From Polynucleobacter sp. TUM22923 (GTDB lineage: Bacteria; Pseudomonadota; Gammaproteobacteria; Burkholderiales; Burkholderiaceae), in the NCBI RefSeq assembly GCF_030295705.1, contig NZ_AP027274.1, positions 930,001-994,000 of the forward strand: a stretch of 64,000 bases of DNA. The letters are read 5' to 3'. A model generated the notes under the pieces. That model was given only the letters and a program-made list of their open reading frames with translations, was not told the DNA's origin and did no database searches. Below, piece after piece: positions 56,579 through 64,000 of this stretch (position 1 is the first letter of the stretch; every line of letters starts with the position of its first letter). Position numbers and translations under genes: made by a program.

Positions 56579-58101
56579 TATCTTGACTCCCTATCACGGC
56601 TACGTAAGCCTGAGTTACTAGGACCAGGCGCAGGGGCAACTACGCTGGGTAGAGAATTAGCAGCCGGGGCAGCTGGGGCACCAGGATTACCCGTCATACC
56701 ACCAACAGTCACTGAACCTGTAGGCGTAATCGTAGGAGTTTGACCGGTTGAGGCTTGAGCGCTTTCTGCGGTTACTTGTGCCACGAGCTTATCGAGCGGC
56801 AAGTACAACAGGCTATTACTCTTGGTTGTATCTACTAAGATCTTGGTAACGTTGTTGTACATCTCGCGCATGGTGTCGATATACATTCGGTCACGAGTAA
56901 CACCAGGTGCCTTGGAATATTCAGCCAGCACTTGTTTAAAGCGCCCTGCATCACCATCGGCAGTTGCAATTACGCGCGCCTTATAACCTTCAGCCTCTTG
57001 CATTAATCGGGCTGCCGTTCCCTTGGCTCGCGGAATGATGTCATTCGCATAAGCCAGTCCCTCACTCTTTAAGCGCTCTTGATCCTGCCCGGCTTTGACA
57101 GCATCATCAAAAGCTGCCTGAACTTGCTCTGGGGGTTGGACATTTTGAACCGTAACGCTAGTCACAAAAATACCAGTCTTGTAACTATCCAGGATTTTCT
57201 GAATCGAGTTGGCTAAATCGATACCAATTTTTTCGCGCCCCTCGTACAGAACCGTATCCATCTTGCTACGTGCAACGATTTCACGTACGGCCGTTTCTGC
57301 TGCCTGAACTACTGCAGTATCTGGATCGCGATTATTGAAAAGATAATCCGTTGGGTCCTTTAAGCGGTACTGCACTGCGAAACGAACATCGATGATATTT
57401 TCATCTTCAGTAAGCATAGAAGAATCTTTTTGGTTTGTCGCCTTAATCAGAACAGAACGACCCACCTCAACCGACCTGACTCCAGATAAATTAACTGTTT
57501 CGTCAGACTGAATAGGCCAAGGCATGCGCCAATTGATGCCAGGGGTGGAAGTGTAGTCATACTTACCAAAGGTAGTGATGACTCCAGCCTGACCCTCTTG
57601 GATCATATAGATGCCGGTAGCCATCCATAACAAGAAAACGCCAGCTACTGCACCAAGGACGGTAGACTTTGCCGAGAATGGATTGATGAAATTAAATTCA
57701 GGTGTTCTCATGCCACCGCCACTGCCACCACCATTGCCGCCACCATTACCGCGCTCAGATGGCGGGGGAATATCAGTGCCGCTAGGTTTATTGGCAGGCT
57801 TACGCGCACTAGGGTTTGGATTCTTCTTACCACCGAAAAGACCGCTCAAACGATCATTGAAATCGCGCCACAACTCATCTAAATCTGGTGGGCCATCTGG
57901 TTTGGCAGGTTTTTGTCCTGGCTGTGGATTTCTAGGCTGGGCCTCTGTTGGCTGATCAGCATTTGGGCTTGGCTCAACTTGAGGGGCTTGATCACCAGCA
58001 TTGGACTGCCCATCTTTGGCATCCTTAGATCCGCTACCCGAGTGGCTGTTACCCCAACCGGGGTCGTTGATCGAGAATAATTCAAGAAATTTACGCGTCA
58101 T
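56578..58101 (-). CDS. hflK: HflK, SPFH-domain modulator of FtsH
   Basis: 507 residues. A long Gly/Pro/Asn-rich cytoplasmic N-terminus (about 1-140) precedes one membrane helix (STVLGAVAGVFLLWMATGIY) and the SPFH domain (EGQAGVITTFGKYDYTSTPG). The C-terminal 70 residues are Pro/Ala/Gly-rich. It pairs with HflC. It overlaps the end of hflX by 11 nt. Confidence 0.97.
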   Translation of the reverse strand: MTRKFLELFSINDPGWGNSHSGSGSKDAKDGQSNAGDQAPQVEPSPNADQPTEAQPRNPQPGQKPAKPDGPPDLDELWRDFNDRLSGLFGGKKNPNPSARKPANKPSGTDIPPPSERGNGGGNGGGSGGGMRTPEFNFINPFSAKSTVLGAVAGVFLLWMATGIYMIQEGQAGVITTFGKYDYTSTPGINWRMPWPIQSDETVNLSGVRSVEVGRSVLIKATNQKDSSMLTEDENIIDVRFAVQYRLKDPTDYLFNNRDPDTAVVQAAETAVREIVARSKMDTVLYEGREKIGIDLANSIQKILDSYKTGIFVTSVTVQNVQPPEQVQAAFDDAVKAGQDQERLKSEGLAYANDIIPRAKGTAARLMQEAEGYKARVIATADGDAGRFKQVLAEYSKAPGVTRDRMYIDTMREMYNNVTKILVDTTKSNSLLYLPLDKLVAQVTAESAQASTGQTPTITPTGSVTVGGMTGNPGAPAAPAANSLPSVVAPAPGPSNSGLRSRDRESR

Positions 58102-59392
58102 GAGATAAGTATTTTCGTATAGGAATTGGATTAAATTCGGCAGTTTCTGGTCGTTCTGGCAATGGCGCTACTAATTCATCTGGGGCTAATTGTGTCTTGG
58201 CGCGATTTTGCTCAACCTTTATTCTATCAGTCATTTGAGAGCATTCCGCTAGAGCTGAGCGCAATAAATCCATACCAAGGCCTGACTTGGCAGATAAGAA
58301 AACCTTGCTCGGAATCCCGTCAGAGTCGCGCTCAAGTACTGCCCCTCGGGTAAAGGTCTGGGGCATTTGGTCAATTTTGTTCATTACCTCAATGCGCGGT
58401 ATGTCGTCAGCACCAATTTCTCGTAAAACAGCCTCTACTTCAGCCTTTTGCTCTCTCGCGACAGGGCTACAAGCATCAATCACATGCAGAATCAGATCCG
58501 CATGAATAGTCTCATCCAAAGTGGCCCTGAAAGCCTCAACCAATTGATGCGGCAGCTCTCGAATAAATCCAACAGTGTCGGAAACCACAATTGAGCCAGC
58601 CTCCTCTAAGTGTACTTTTCGGGAGGTGGTATCCAAGGTAGCAAATAGCTGATCTGCAGCATATGCGCCCGCTTTTGTGAGTGCATTAAATAGGGTTGAT
58701 TTGCCAGCATTGGTATAGCCCACCAATGACACTGAGAAAACTTCTTTACGGTTTCTAGCCCTTCTCTGGGTCCTTTGCTGACGCTGGAGCTTTTCCAGCT
58801 CATTCTCTAGGCGCTTAGCTTTAGTGGCCAGCATCCGTCGGTCTAACTCCATCTGGGTTTCGCCGGGACCGCCACGCACCCCGATGCCCCCTCTTTGGCG
58901 TTCAAGATGACTCCAGGCCCGAACTAAACGAGACATCCGATAACGCACTTGAGCGAGCTCAACCTGGGTCTTACCAATATGGCTTTGGGCTCTTTGGCTA
59001 AAGATATCCAAAATCAAGCCCGTGCGATCCATCACATGAAAGCCAATTTGACGCTCTAGATTGCGTTGCTGCGAAGGCGACAGTGGATTATTGAAGATAG
59101 CCAGCTCAGCACCCTGCTCCTCCATGAGTTTTTGCAGCTCATTAGCCTTGCCTGTACCGATATACAAGGCGGGATCGATTCTGCCTTTACGCGCGATCAG
59201 GCTAGCAGTGGGAATCGAGCCAGCGCTATCAGCCAACAAGCTCAATTCAGCCATGCTGTCTGCGAAATCTTCGCGGCCAGTATCTACTCCAACAAGAACT
59301 GCTCGGGCTGCATCAACCCCAGTTTTAATCAGGATTAATCTCTTCGGTGCGAAATTCCACAGCGCGGGCAGGAACAATCGTTGAGATCGCAT
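58091..59392 (-). CDS. hflX: GTPase HflX
   Basis: About 410-433 residues. The HflX N-terminal domain has [20 protein letters not shown]; the G domain has GYTNAGKST (G1), [10 protein letters not shown] and NKID. It splits or rescues stalled ribosomes. The start is unclear: no ATG, GTG or TTG stands where family members usually begin (near [10 protein letters not shown], about 59315); the nearest ATG is 59392, inside hfq, so the true start may be a rare codon such as the CTG near 59330. Confidence 0.95.
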   Translation of the reverse strand: MRSQRLFLPALWNFAPKRLILIKTGVDAARAVLVGVDTGREDFADSMAELSLLADSAGSIPTASLIARKGRIDPALYIGTGKANELQKLMEEQGAELAIFNNPLSPSQQRNLERQIGFHVMDRTGLILDIFSQRAQSHIGKTQVELAQVRYRMSRLVRAWSHLERQRGGIGVRGGPGETQMELDRRMLATKAKRLENELEKLQRQQRTQRRARNRKEVFSVSLVGYTNAGKSTLFNALTKAGAYAADQLFATLDTTSRKVHLEEAGSIVVSDTVGFIRELPHQLVEAFRATLDETIHADLILHVIDACSPVAREQKAEVEAVLREIGADDIPRIEVMNKIDQMPQTFTRGAVLERDSDGIPSKVFLSAKSGLGMDLLRSALAECSQMTDRIKVEQNRAKTQLAPDELVAPLPERPETAEFNPIPIRKYLSHDA

Positions 59393-59567
59393 GCTTATAA
59401 ACCATCTGCGTCACCGTGTTCCGTAAAAGCACCACATATTGGTCGAATGATTCAATATTGCCTTGGAGCTTAATACCGTTCACCAAATAAATAGAGACTG
59501 GCACATGCTCCTTACGTAAGGCATTCAGGAAAGGGTCCTGGAGTAATTGGATTTTGCTGTTATTCAT
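59325..59567 (-). CDS. hfq: RNA chaperone Hfq
   Basis: 80 residues with both Sm motifs: [20 protein letters not shown] and [14 protein letters not shown]. It binds sRNA and mRNA as a hexamer; its tail is short (FRTEEINPD). AGGAG lies seven bases before the ATG. A leader hairpin (59644-59670) lies between der and hfq. An Hfq regulon would be consistent with the putative sRNA at 28982. Confidence 0.98.
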   Translation of the reverse strand: MNNSKIQLLQDPFLNALRKEHVPVSIYLVNGIKLQGNIESFDQYVVLLRNTVTQMVYKHAISTIVPARAVEFRTEEINPD

Positions 59568-59643
59568 ACTGCTCCTTATTGGATTTTTTATTGGGAGTCT
59601 TGCTTTTGTTATTCAATACTTACCGCTCACCTCTAGTAAAGAG

Positions 59644-59670
59644 GGGTCTGATTTCAGGAAATCAAGACCC
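59644..59670 (-). promoter_or_regulatory. Stem-loop in the der-hfq gap
   Basis: On the minus strand GGGTCTTGATTT pairs with AAATCAGACCC around CCTG with one bulged base, followed by a second hairpin CCTCT-TTACT-AGAGG. No T-run follows, so it looks more like a leader structure or processing site of hfq than a terminator. The rest of the 147-bp gap shows nothing I can name. Confidence 0.5.
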
Positions 59671-59714
59671 TTAATTAAGATGAATATTAAAACTGTAGCT
59701 TGTTTTAGCGATTC

Positions 59715-61079
59715 TTATTTCTTTTTGCCTTTTTTGCCTTTGTCATCATCGACGTAAGGGTTTTTAGCGGTGTTCATCTGAATTCTTAATGGAGTACCGC
59801 GCAATTTAAAGACTTCCCTAAAGCGCCCCTCTAAATAGCGCTTATAACTGTCAGTAACGCCACTTAAAGATGTTCCATGAATGACCACAATTGGGGGATT
59901 CATGCCACCCTGGTGGGCATAACGTAGTTTTGGACGCCCCATACCAACGCGCTTAGGCTGCTGGTGTTCAATGGCCTCTTGCAAAATACGCGTTAATTTA
60001 GGTGTTGGCAATTTAGCCATTGCCGCCGCATAGGCCAAGTCAACATCTTTGAAGAGCTCTTTCAAGCCCGTACCTTTTTTAGCCGAGATGGGATGTACGT
60101 TGGCAAAATCTAAAAAGCGTAGCTTTTGAGCAATCTCCAAACGAGCGCGTTCTTTTACGTAAGTATCCAGACCGTCCCACTTATTGACAGCAACCACTAA
60201 AGCACGGCCCGCCTCAACAATAAAGCCCGCAATGTGGGCATCTTGCTCTGAAATATCTTGCTGTGCATCCAACATTAAAATGACCACGTTACAGTCAGCA
60301 ATAGCCTGCAGCGTTTTCACCACTGAGAACTTTTCGATCGCTTCAAATACTTTCCCGCGGCGACGCAGACCCGCTGTATCGATCAATATGTAGGGCTTAC
60401 CGTTCCGCTCAAATGGCACTTCAATCGCATCGCGAGTAGTACCAGGCATATCAAAAGCAATTACCCGCTCTTCACCAATTAACTTATTAATCAGCGTTGA
60501 CTTACCAACGTTGGGACGACCCACAACTGCGATCTTCATCGGACGGTTTGGATCGAGTTCAGTGTCTTGAGCCTCTGGCTCAGGAATACCCAGAGAATCC
60601 AGAGCATCATCAATTAAGCCGCGCACACCATCGCCATGGGCAGATGAGATCGGAAAGGGCTCGCCTAGACCCATCTCATGAAAGTCCGCGGTAACAATAC
60701 CAGCCTGCATACCTTCGGTTTTGTTCACAGCCAAGATCACCGGCCTACCGGTCTTGCGTAGAAAGTCAGCAATGACGCGATCCTGCGGAGCCATTCCGAG
60801 GCGGCCATCAACCAAAAAGATAATGATGTCTGATTCTGCAACCGCTTGCTTGGTTTGCTTGGCCATCTCAGCAACAATGCCTGTTTTGGCTACAGGCTCA
60901 AAACCACCGGTGTCGACACAAATAAAGGCACGCTCACCAATGCGCCCCTTACCGTAGTGGCGATCTCGAGTTAGGCCTGAGAAGTCTGCAACTAAGGCAT
61001 CGCGTGAGCGCGTTAAGCGGTTAAAAAGTGTTGATTTACCAACATTGGGACGACCGACAATAGTAATTACTGGATTCAT
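59715..61079 (-). CDS. der: GTPase Der (EngA)
   Basis: 454 residues with two consecutive G domains, each starting GRPNVGKST (near residues 8 and 186), and a C-terminal KH-like domain. Essential for 50S subunit assembly. A Lys-rich tail (KGKKGKKK) ends the protein. It overlaps bamB by 4 nt. Confidence 0.98.
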   Translation of the reverse strand: MNPVITIVGRPNVGKSTLFNRLTRSRDALVADFSGLTRDRHYGKGRIGERAFICVDTGGFEPVAKTGIVAEMAKQTKQAVAESDIIIFLVDGRLGMAPQDRVIADFLRKTGRPVILAVNKTEGMQAGIVTADFHEMGLGEPFPISSAHGDGVRGLIDDALDSLGIPEPEAQDTELDPNRPMKIAVVGRPNVGKSTLINKLIGEERVIAFDMPGTTRDAIEVPFERNGKPYILIDTAGLRRRGKVFEAIEKFSVVKTLQAIADCNVVILMLDAQQDISEQDAHIAGFIVEAGRALVVAVNKWDGLDTYVKERARLEIAQKLRFLDFANVHPISAKKGTGLKELFKDVDLAYAAAMAKLPTPKLTRILQEAIEHQQPKRVGMGRPKLRYAHQGGMNPPIVVIHGTSLSGVTDSYKRYLEGRFREVFKLRGTPLRIQMNTAKNPYVDDDKGKKGKKK

Positions 61080-62245
61080 TTTGGACTGTACGCCGCTAGT
61101 TTTCCACCTTGAGATTGAATCAAGATGAGGCCGTTCACCGCAATCGGTGCAGCCGTAATGGGACTACTATCATGGCGAATGCGTGCCAGCATTTCGCCCT
61201 TCGCTTGCGACAGTGCATGCACATAGCCTTGTGCATCACCCATCAGTAACACTTTTCCTACAGCCATCGGTTCACCAACATCCCTGAACGTTAACTGCGT
61301 ATTTTCCCAAGCTTGGGCTCCATCCTTCACAGCAAATGCGGTGACATGAGATTTTTCATTCGATGAAAATACCAGGTCCGGGCTTTGTGCCGTACCTGTA
61401 TAGCTTGAATAATCTTTAAACCAAATTAAATTACCGGTACGGGCTTGGCCACAACCGACTCTGCCTTGATAAGAGACGGCACAAATAACATCGCCTTCCA
61501 TACTAGGCTTGGCGGTGACGTCATTTAGGCGCTCAATTTCAGAGAAGCCCTTTGGAAACGAAATTGGCGTTTCCCAAACAAGTCCGCCATTCGCAATCGC
61601 AATCATGCCAAAACGCCCGCCAGAAAAGCCTGTCACAATCACCTCGTTACCAATGGCCAACATGCCATATCCGACTCGTAACGATAAGGCGGCTTGCTGG
61701 CGCTGATAAGACCATTTACGCACACCCGTTTGCGCATCTAAACCAATAAAGCGATTATCTAAGGCGCGAATCACAACCACCCCACCAGCAACGACAGGCT
61801 CCGTTAATACTTCGCTTCCTACGCTCACATTCCAGATTGGCTTACCAGCATCATCATAGGCATATACAGTACCTTTAGTAGTGACTACTGCAGTAGTGCG
61901 GCCATCAGAACCAGGGCCGATAGATAGGCGATCCGGCACAGAAACTTCCCAGATTTTTTTTCCAGTCAGTAAATCAATTTTTGCTAGATTACCGCGGTGG
62001 GATGCCGCATAAACAGCGTCACCAGCAACTGCCGGATGGAAGTTAAATGATTCAGATGAGCCTACACTGGTTGACCAAACGGGAGCTAAGTCAAATTGAT
62101 TGGTAACGGCAACTAACTCAGCGGGCTTACGCACTCTGGATCCACCAGAACAAGCAAGCAAGACAACCGTTGTGGAGCCCAGCACTAAGGATAAGGTCAA
62201 CAGCTTTAGTGCGCGTTTTACAAACCTAGTGTTATTGATCATCAC
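61076..62245 (-). CDS. bamB: Outer membrane assembly lipoprotein BamB
   Basis: 389 residues. A lipoprotein signal peptide ([20 protein letters not shown], lipidated Cys in LLAC) is followed by an eight-bladed PQQ-type beta-propeller with repeats such as [20 protein letters not shown]. It is the non-essential lipoprotein of the BAM complex that inserts outer membrane proteins. It overlaps yfgM by 4 nt and der by 4 nt, so the three are translated in close coupling. Confidence 0.96.
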   Translation of the reverse strand: MMINNTRFVKRALKLLTLSLVLGSTTVVLLACSGGSRVRKPAELVAVTNQFDLAPVWSTSVGSSESFNFHPAVAGDAVYAASHRGNLAKIDLLTGKKIWEVSVPDRLSIGPGSDGRTTAVVTTKGTVYAYDDAGKPIWNVSVGSEVLTEPVVAGGVVVIRALDNRFIGLDAQTGVRKWSYQRQQAALSLRVGYGMLAIGNEVIVTGFSGGRFGMIAIANGGLVWETPISFPKGFSEIERLNDVTAKPSMEGDVICAVSYQGRVGCGQARTGNLIWFKDYSSYTGTAQSPDLVFSSNEKSHVTAFAVKDGAQAWENTQLTFRDVGEPMAVGKVLLMGDAQGYVHALSQAKGEMLARIRHDSSPITAAPIAVNGLILIQSQGGKLAAYSPK

Positions 62246-62901
62246 TGAGCCGCTCCCCCTACTGCATCTAACTTCACCTTCAAGAGACGGCGCGCCTCTT
62301 CAGGAAATTCCTTAGCATCGTTGAGCTGCTTCCAGGCGGCTTCATAGCTTGTTTTTGCTTGGCTTATTTTCTTCTGCGCTAAGTACCAATCGCCACGACG
62401 CTCTGACCAGAGGGCCTCAAATCCCGTAATGGGTTTTTCGTTCAAAATAGCATCCGCTTCGGCCAAATCTTTTTCGGAGCCTCCTTCAATTAACTGTGCT
62501 GCCAAGCGTAACTTAGCCAAGGCTAAATAAGCTTTATCGGAAGCATTCTTAGCGGCCCATCGCAGATAATCCATCGACTTAGCAGAATCACCAGCATCAG
62601 CAGCAATTCTGGCTGCAACAAGACTGGAGATCGCAGCATAAGGAGTACCACCATACTGCTTCTGCAAATCATCAGCCGCGCGTAAGGTGAGGTCTTTATC
62701 GCCTTTACCAATAGCAGCTACCATCGTTTCATATAATTGAGAAGCAGCGGAGGCTTGGCTGGTTTTCCACCACTGATAGCCGCTATAGCCAGCATAGGCA
62801 AATAAAGCTACCGTAACAACACCAGTAATGACATTGCGGTATTTTTGCCAAAACGCTTTTAATTGATCTACTTGCTCTTGCTCTTCTAGGTCTAATGGCA
62901 T
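62242..62901 (-). CDS. yfgM: YfgM-like tetratricopeptide membrane protein
   Basis: 219 residues with a short cytoplasmic N-terminus (LDLEEQEQVDQLKAFWQKY), one membrane helix (VITGVVTVALFAYAGYSGY) and a periplasmic TPR-like domain. E. coli YfgM is an ancillary subunit of the Sec translocon that works with PpiD. The position between hisS and bamB is conserved in proteobacteria. It overlaps bamB by 4 nt and lies 43 nt after hisS. Confidence 0.92.
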   Translation of the reverse strand: MPLDLEEQEQVDQLKAFWQKYRNVITGVVTVALFAYAGYSGYQWWKTSQASAASQLYETMVAAIGKGDKDLTLRAADDLQKQYGGTPYAAISSLVAARIAADAGDSAKSMDYLRWAAKNASDKAYLALAKLRLAAQLIEGGSEKDLAEADAILNEKPITGFEALWSERRGDWYLAQKKISQAKTSYEAAWKQLNDAKEFPEEARRLLKVKLDAVGGAAQ

Positions 62902-62944
62902 ATCTATCCAGGCTAAATACAGTTAATAAGGGGTAATCCTATGC

Positions 62945-64000
62945 TCAGGCGCCCACAATAGCGTCAATTATTGCATCTACAACGCTATCTAGGGGAACGG
63001 CCTTTTGCTCACCACTAGTGCGCAGATTCTTGATCTGAACTTCATTTGCCGCTAATTCATCAGGTCCGATGATGATGGCATAGGTTGCCCCACTCGCATC
63101 AGCCTTTTTCATTTGTGACTTAAAGCTCGCGGTTTGTCCATCTGGCGGGCAGAACAAAATCACATCAATTCCAGCGCTACGTAGGCGCTCCGCAACAATT
63201 AAGGCAGCCGTTAGGGTTTCTCCGCCCTGGTGCAAGACAAACGCATCGCATTGCGCTAGCGGCTCTGGTAACGAACCGGATACCTTCATTAGCTCCAATA
63301 CCCGCTCCATCCCCATCGCCCAGCCACAAGCAGGAGCAGCCTTCCCGCCCATACGCTCGATCAGGGGGTCGTATCGTCCGCCCCCAGCAATCGTTCCTTG
63401 CGCACCCAACTCTTCAGTAATCCACTCAAATACGGTCAGGTTGTAATAGTCCAAACCTCGCACTAAACGCGGATTAATTTTGCAGGGGATATTGTTTGCT
63501 TTAAGTAGGGCCTGCACTGCTTCAAAATGCTGGAGAGACTCGGCACCTAAAAAATCAAGTAACTTTGGAGCTCCTTCGATTAATTCTTGCATCGCTGGAT
63601 TTTTAGAATCCAGAATTCGCAAAGGATTACTCAGTAAGCGACGTTGGGAATCTTCATCTAGTTGCGCATGATTTTTTTCGAAGTAAGCAAGCAAAGCGGT
63701 GCGATGTTCGGCGCGCTCATTTGCCTGACCCAGAGAATTAATCTCTAAGCGCACACCGATTAATCCTAGCTCATCCCAAAGTCTTTGACCCATGAGGATG
63801 ATTTCAGCATCAATATCAGGGCCAGCAAATCCCAAGGCCTCAATACCAAATTGATGAAACTGGCGATATCGCCCACGTTGTGGACGCTCGTGGCGAAACA
63901 TCGGCCCGGCGTACCAAATGCGCTTAGGGCCCTCGTAAAGCAAATTATTTTCTACGACCGAACGAACAACTGCAGCCGTTCCTTCGGGACGTAAGGTTAG
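62945..64000 (-). CDS. hisS: Histidyl-tRNA synthetase, C-terminal part (5' end outside the window)
   Basis: The frame runs to the window edge, where it reads [14 protein letters not shown], a class II motif; motif 2 ([20 protein letters not shown]) and motif 3 ([29 protein letters not shown]) follow, then the anticodon-binding domain. About 350 residues are visible of an expected 420-430. It charges tRNA-His. It heads the cluster with yfgM, bamB and der. Confidence 0.97.
   Translation of the reverse strand, partial: LTLRPEGTAAVVRSVVENNLLYEGPKRIWYAGPMFRHERPQRGRYRQFHQFGIEALGFAGPDIDAEIILMGQRLWDELGLIGVRLEINSLGQANERAEHRTALLAYFEKNHAQLDEDSQRRLLSNPLRILDSKNPAMQELIEGAPKLLDFLGAESLQHFEAVQALLKANNIPCKINPRLVRGLDYYNLTVFEWITEELGAQGTIAGGGRYDPLIERMGGKAAPACGWAMGMERVLELMKVSGSLPEPLAQCDAFVLHQGGETLTAALIVAERLRSAGIDVILFCPPDGQTASFKSQMKKADASGATYAIIIGPDELAANEVQIKNLRTSGEQKAVPLDSVVDAIIDAIVGA

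Overview
The window looks like chromosomal DNA of a free-living betaproteobacterium of the Burkholderiaceae, most probably Polynucleobacter. The reasons are moderate-to-low GC, the gene order hisS-yfgM-bamB-der-hfq-hflX-hflK-hflC-hisZ-purA, the ntrC-ntrB-glnA cluster, a pyruvate dehydrogenase cluster whose E3 carries its own lipoyl domain, and a phasin gene. This assignment rests on gene content and order and was not checked against a database.

Layout. 1-332: truncated DMT exporter. 0.5-1.1 kb: phasin. 1.2-7.0 kb: aceE-aceF-lpdA operon (minus strand), divergent from a membrane PAS histidine kinase, a FixJ-type regulator, folD and prlC (7.2-13.5 kb). 13.5-18.5 kb: xth, ntrC, ntrB and glnA (minus), with an NtrC/sigma-54 type control region upstream of glnA. 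18.5-27.2 kb: minus-strand genes for a CinA-like molybdopterin-binding protein, an EI24 membrane protein, a sterol-desaturase-type hydroxylase, a polysaccharide deacetylase, a YVTN propeller and hrpA. 27.2-34.6 kb: argA, yggX, a probable new structured sRNA, rpiA, tal, trxC, rlmB and rnr. 34.8-39.4 kb: a decayed accessory segment next to tRNA-Leu(CAG). It holds a multiply frameshifted pseudogene, a DUF4105 gene cut by an intact IS30-family element with a 4-bp target duplication, and a small lipoprotein. 39.4-42.7 kb: an unrecognised protein, a dienelactone hydrolase, an MFS transporter, a small channel-like protein and a 51-residue protein behind a promoter bracketed by two palindromes. 42.8-53.0 kb: the glyoxylate-to-glycerate operon gcl-hyi-glxR-glycerate kinase-pyk with a divergent LysR gene, a cysteine-protease-like small protein, and malate synthase G. 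53.1-64.0 kb: the purA-hisZ-hflC-hflK-hflX-hfq-der-bamB-yfgM-hisS cluster, with hisS running off the window.

How it fits together. The window covers central carbon entry (pyruvate dehydrogenase, two routes for glyoxylate, pentose phosphate enzymes), nitrogen control, RNA turnover and translation quality (Hfq, RNase R, RlmB, HrpA, Der, HflX) and envelope assembly (BamB).

The most notable observations are: an NtrC whose sigma-54 contact loop reads GAFPGA and whose Walker B glutamate is glycine, although two good NtrC boxes and a sigma-54-like promoter remain in front of glnA; a ~169-nt hairpin-rich RNA between yggX and rpiA with its own promoter and terminator; the twin-palindrome promoter with its 51-residue product; a transcription terminator inside the first codons of ntrB; and an apparently leaderless argA.
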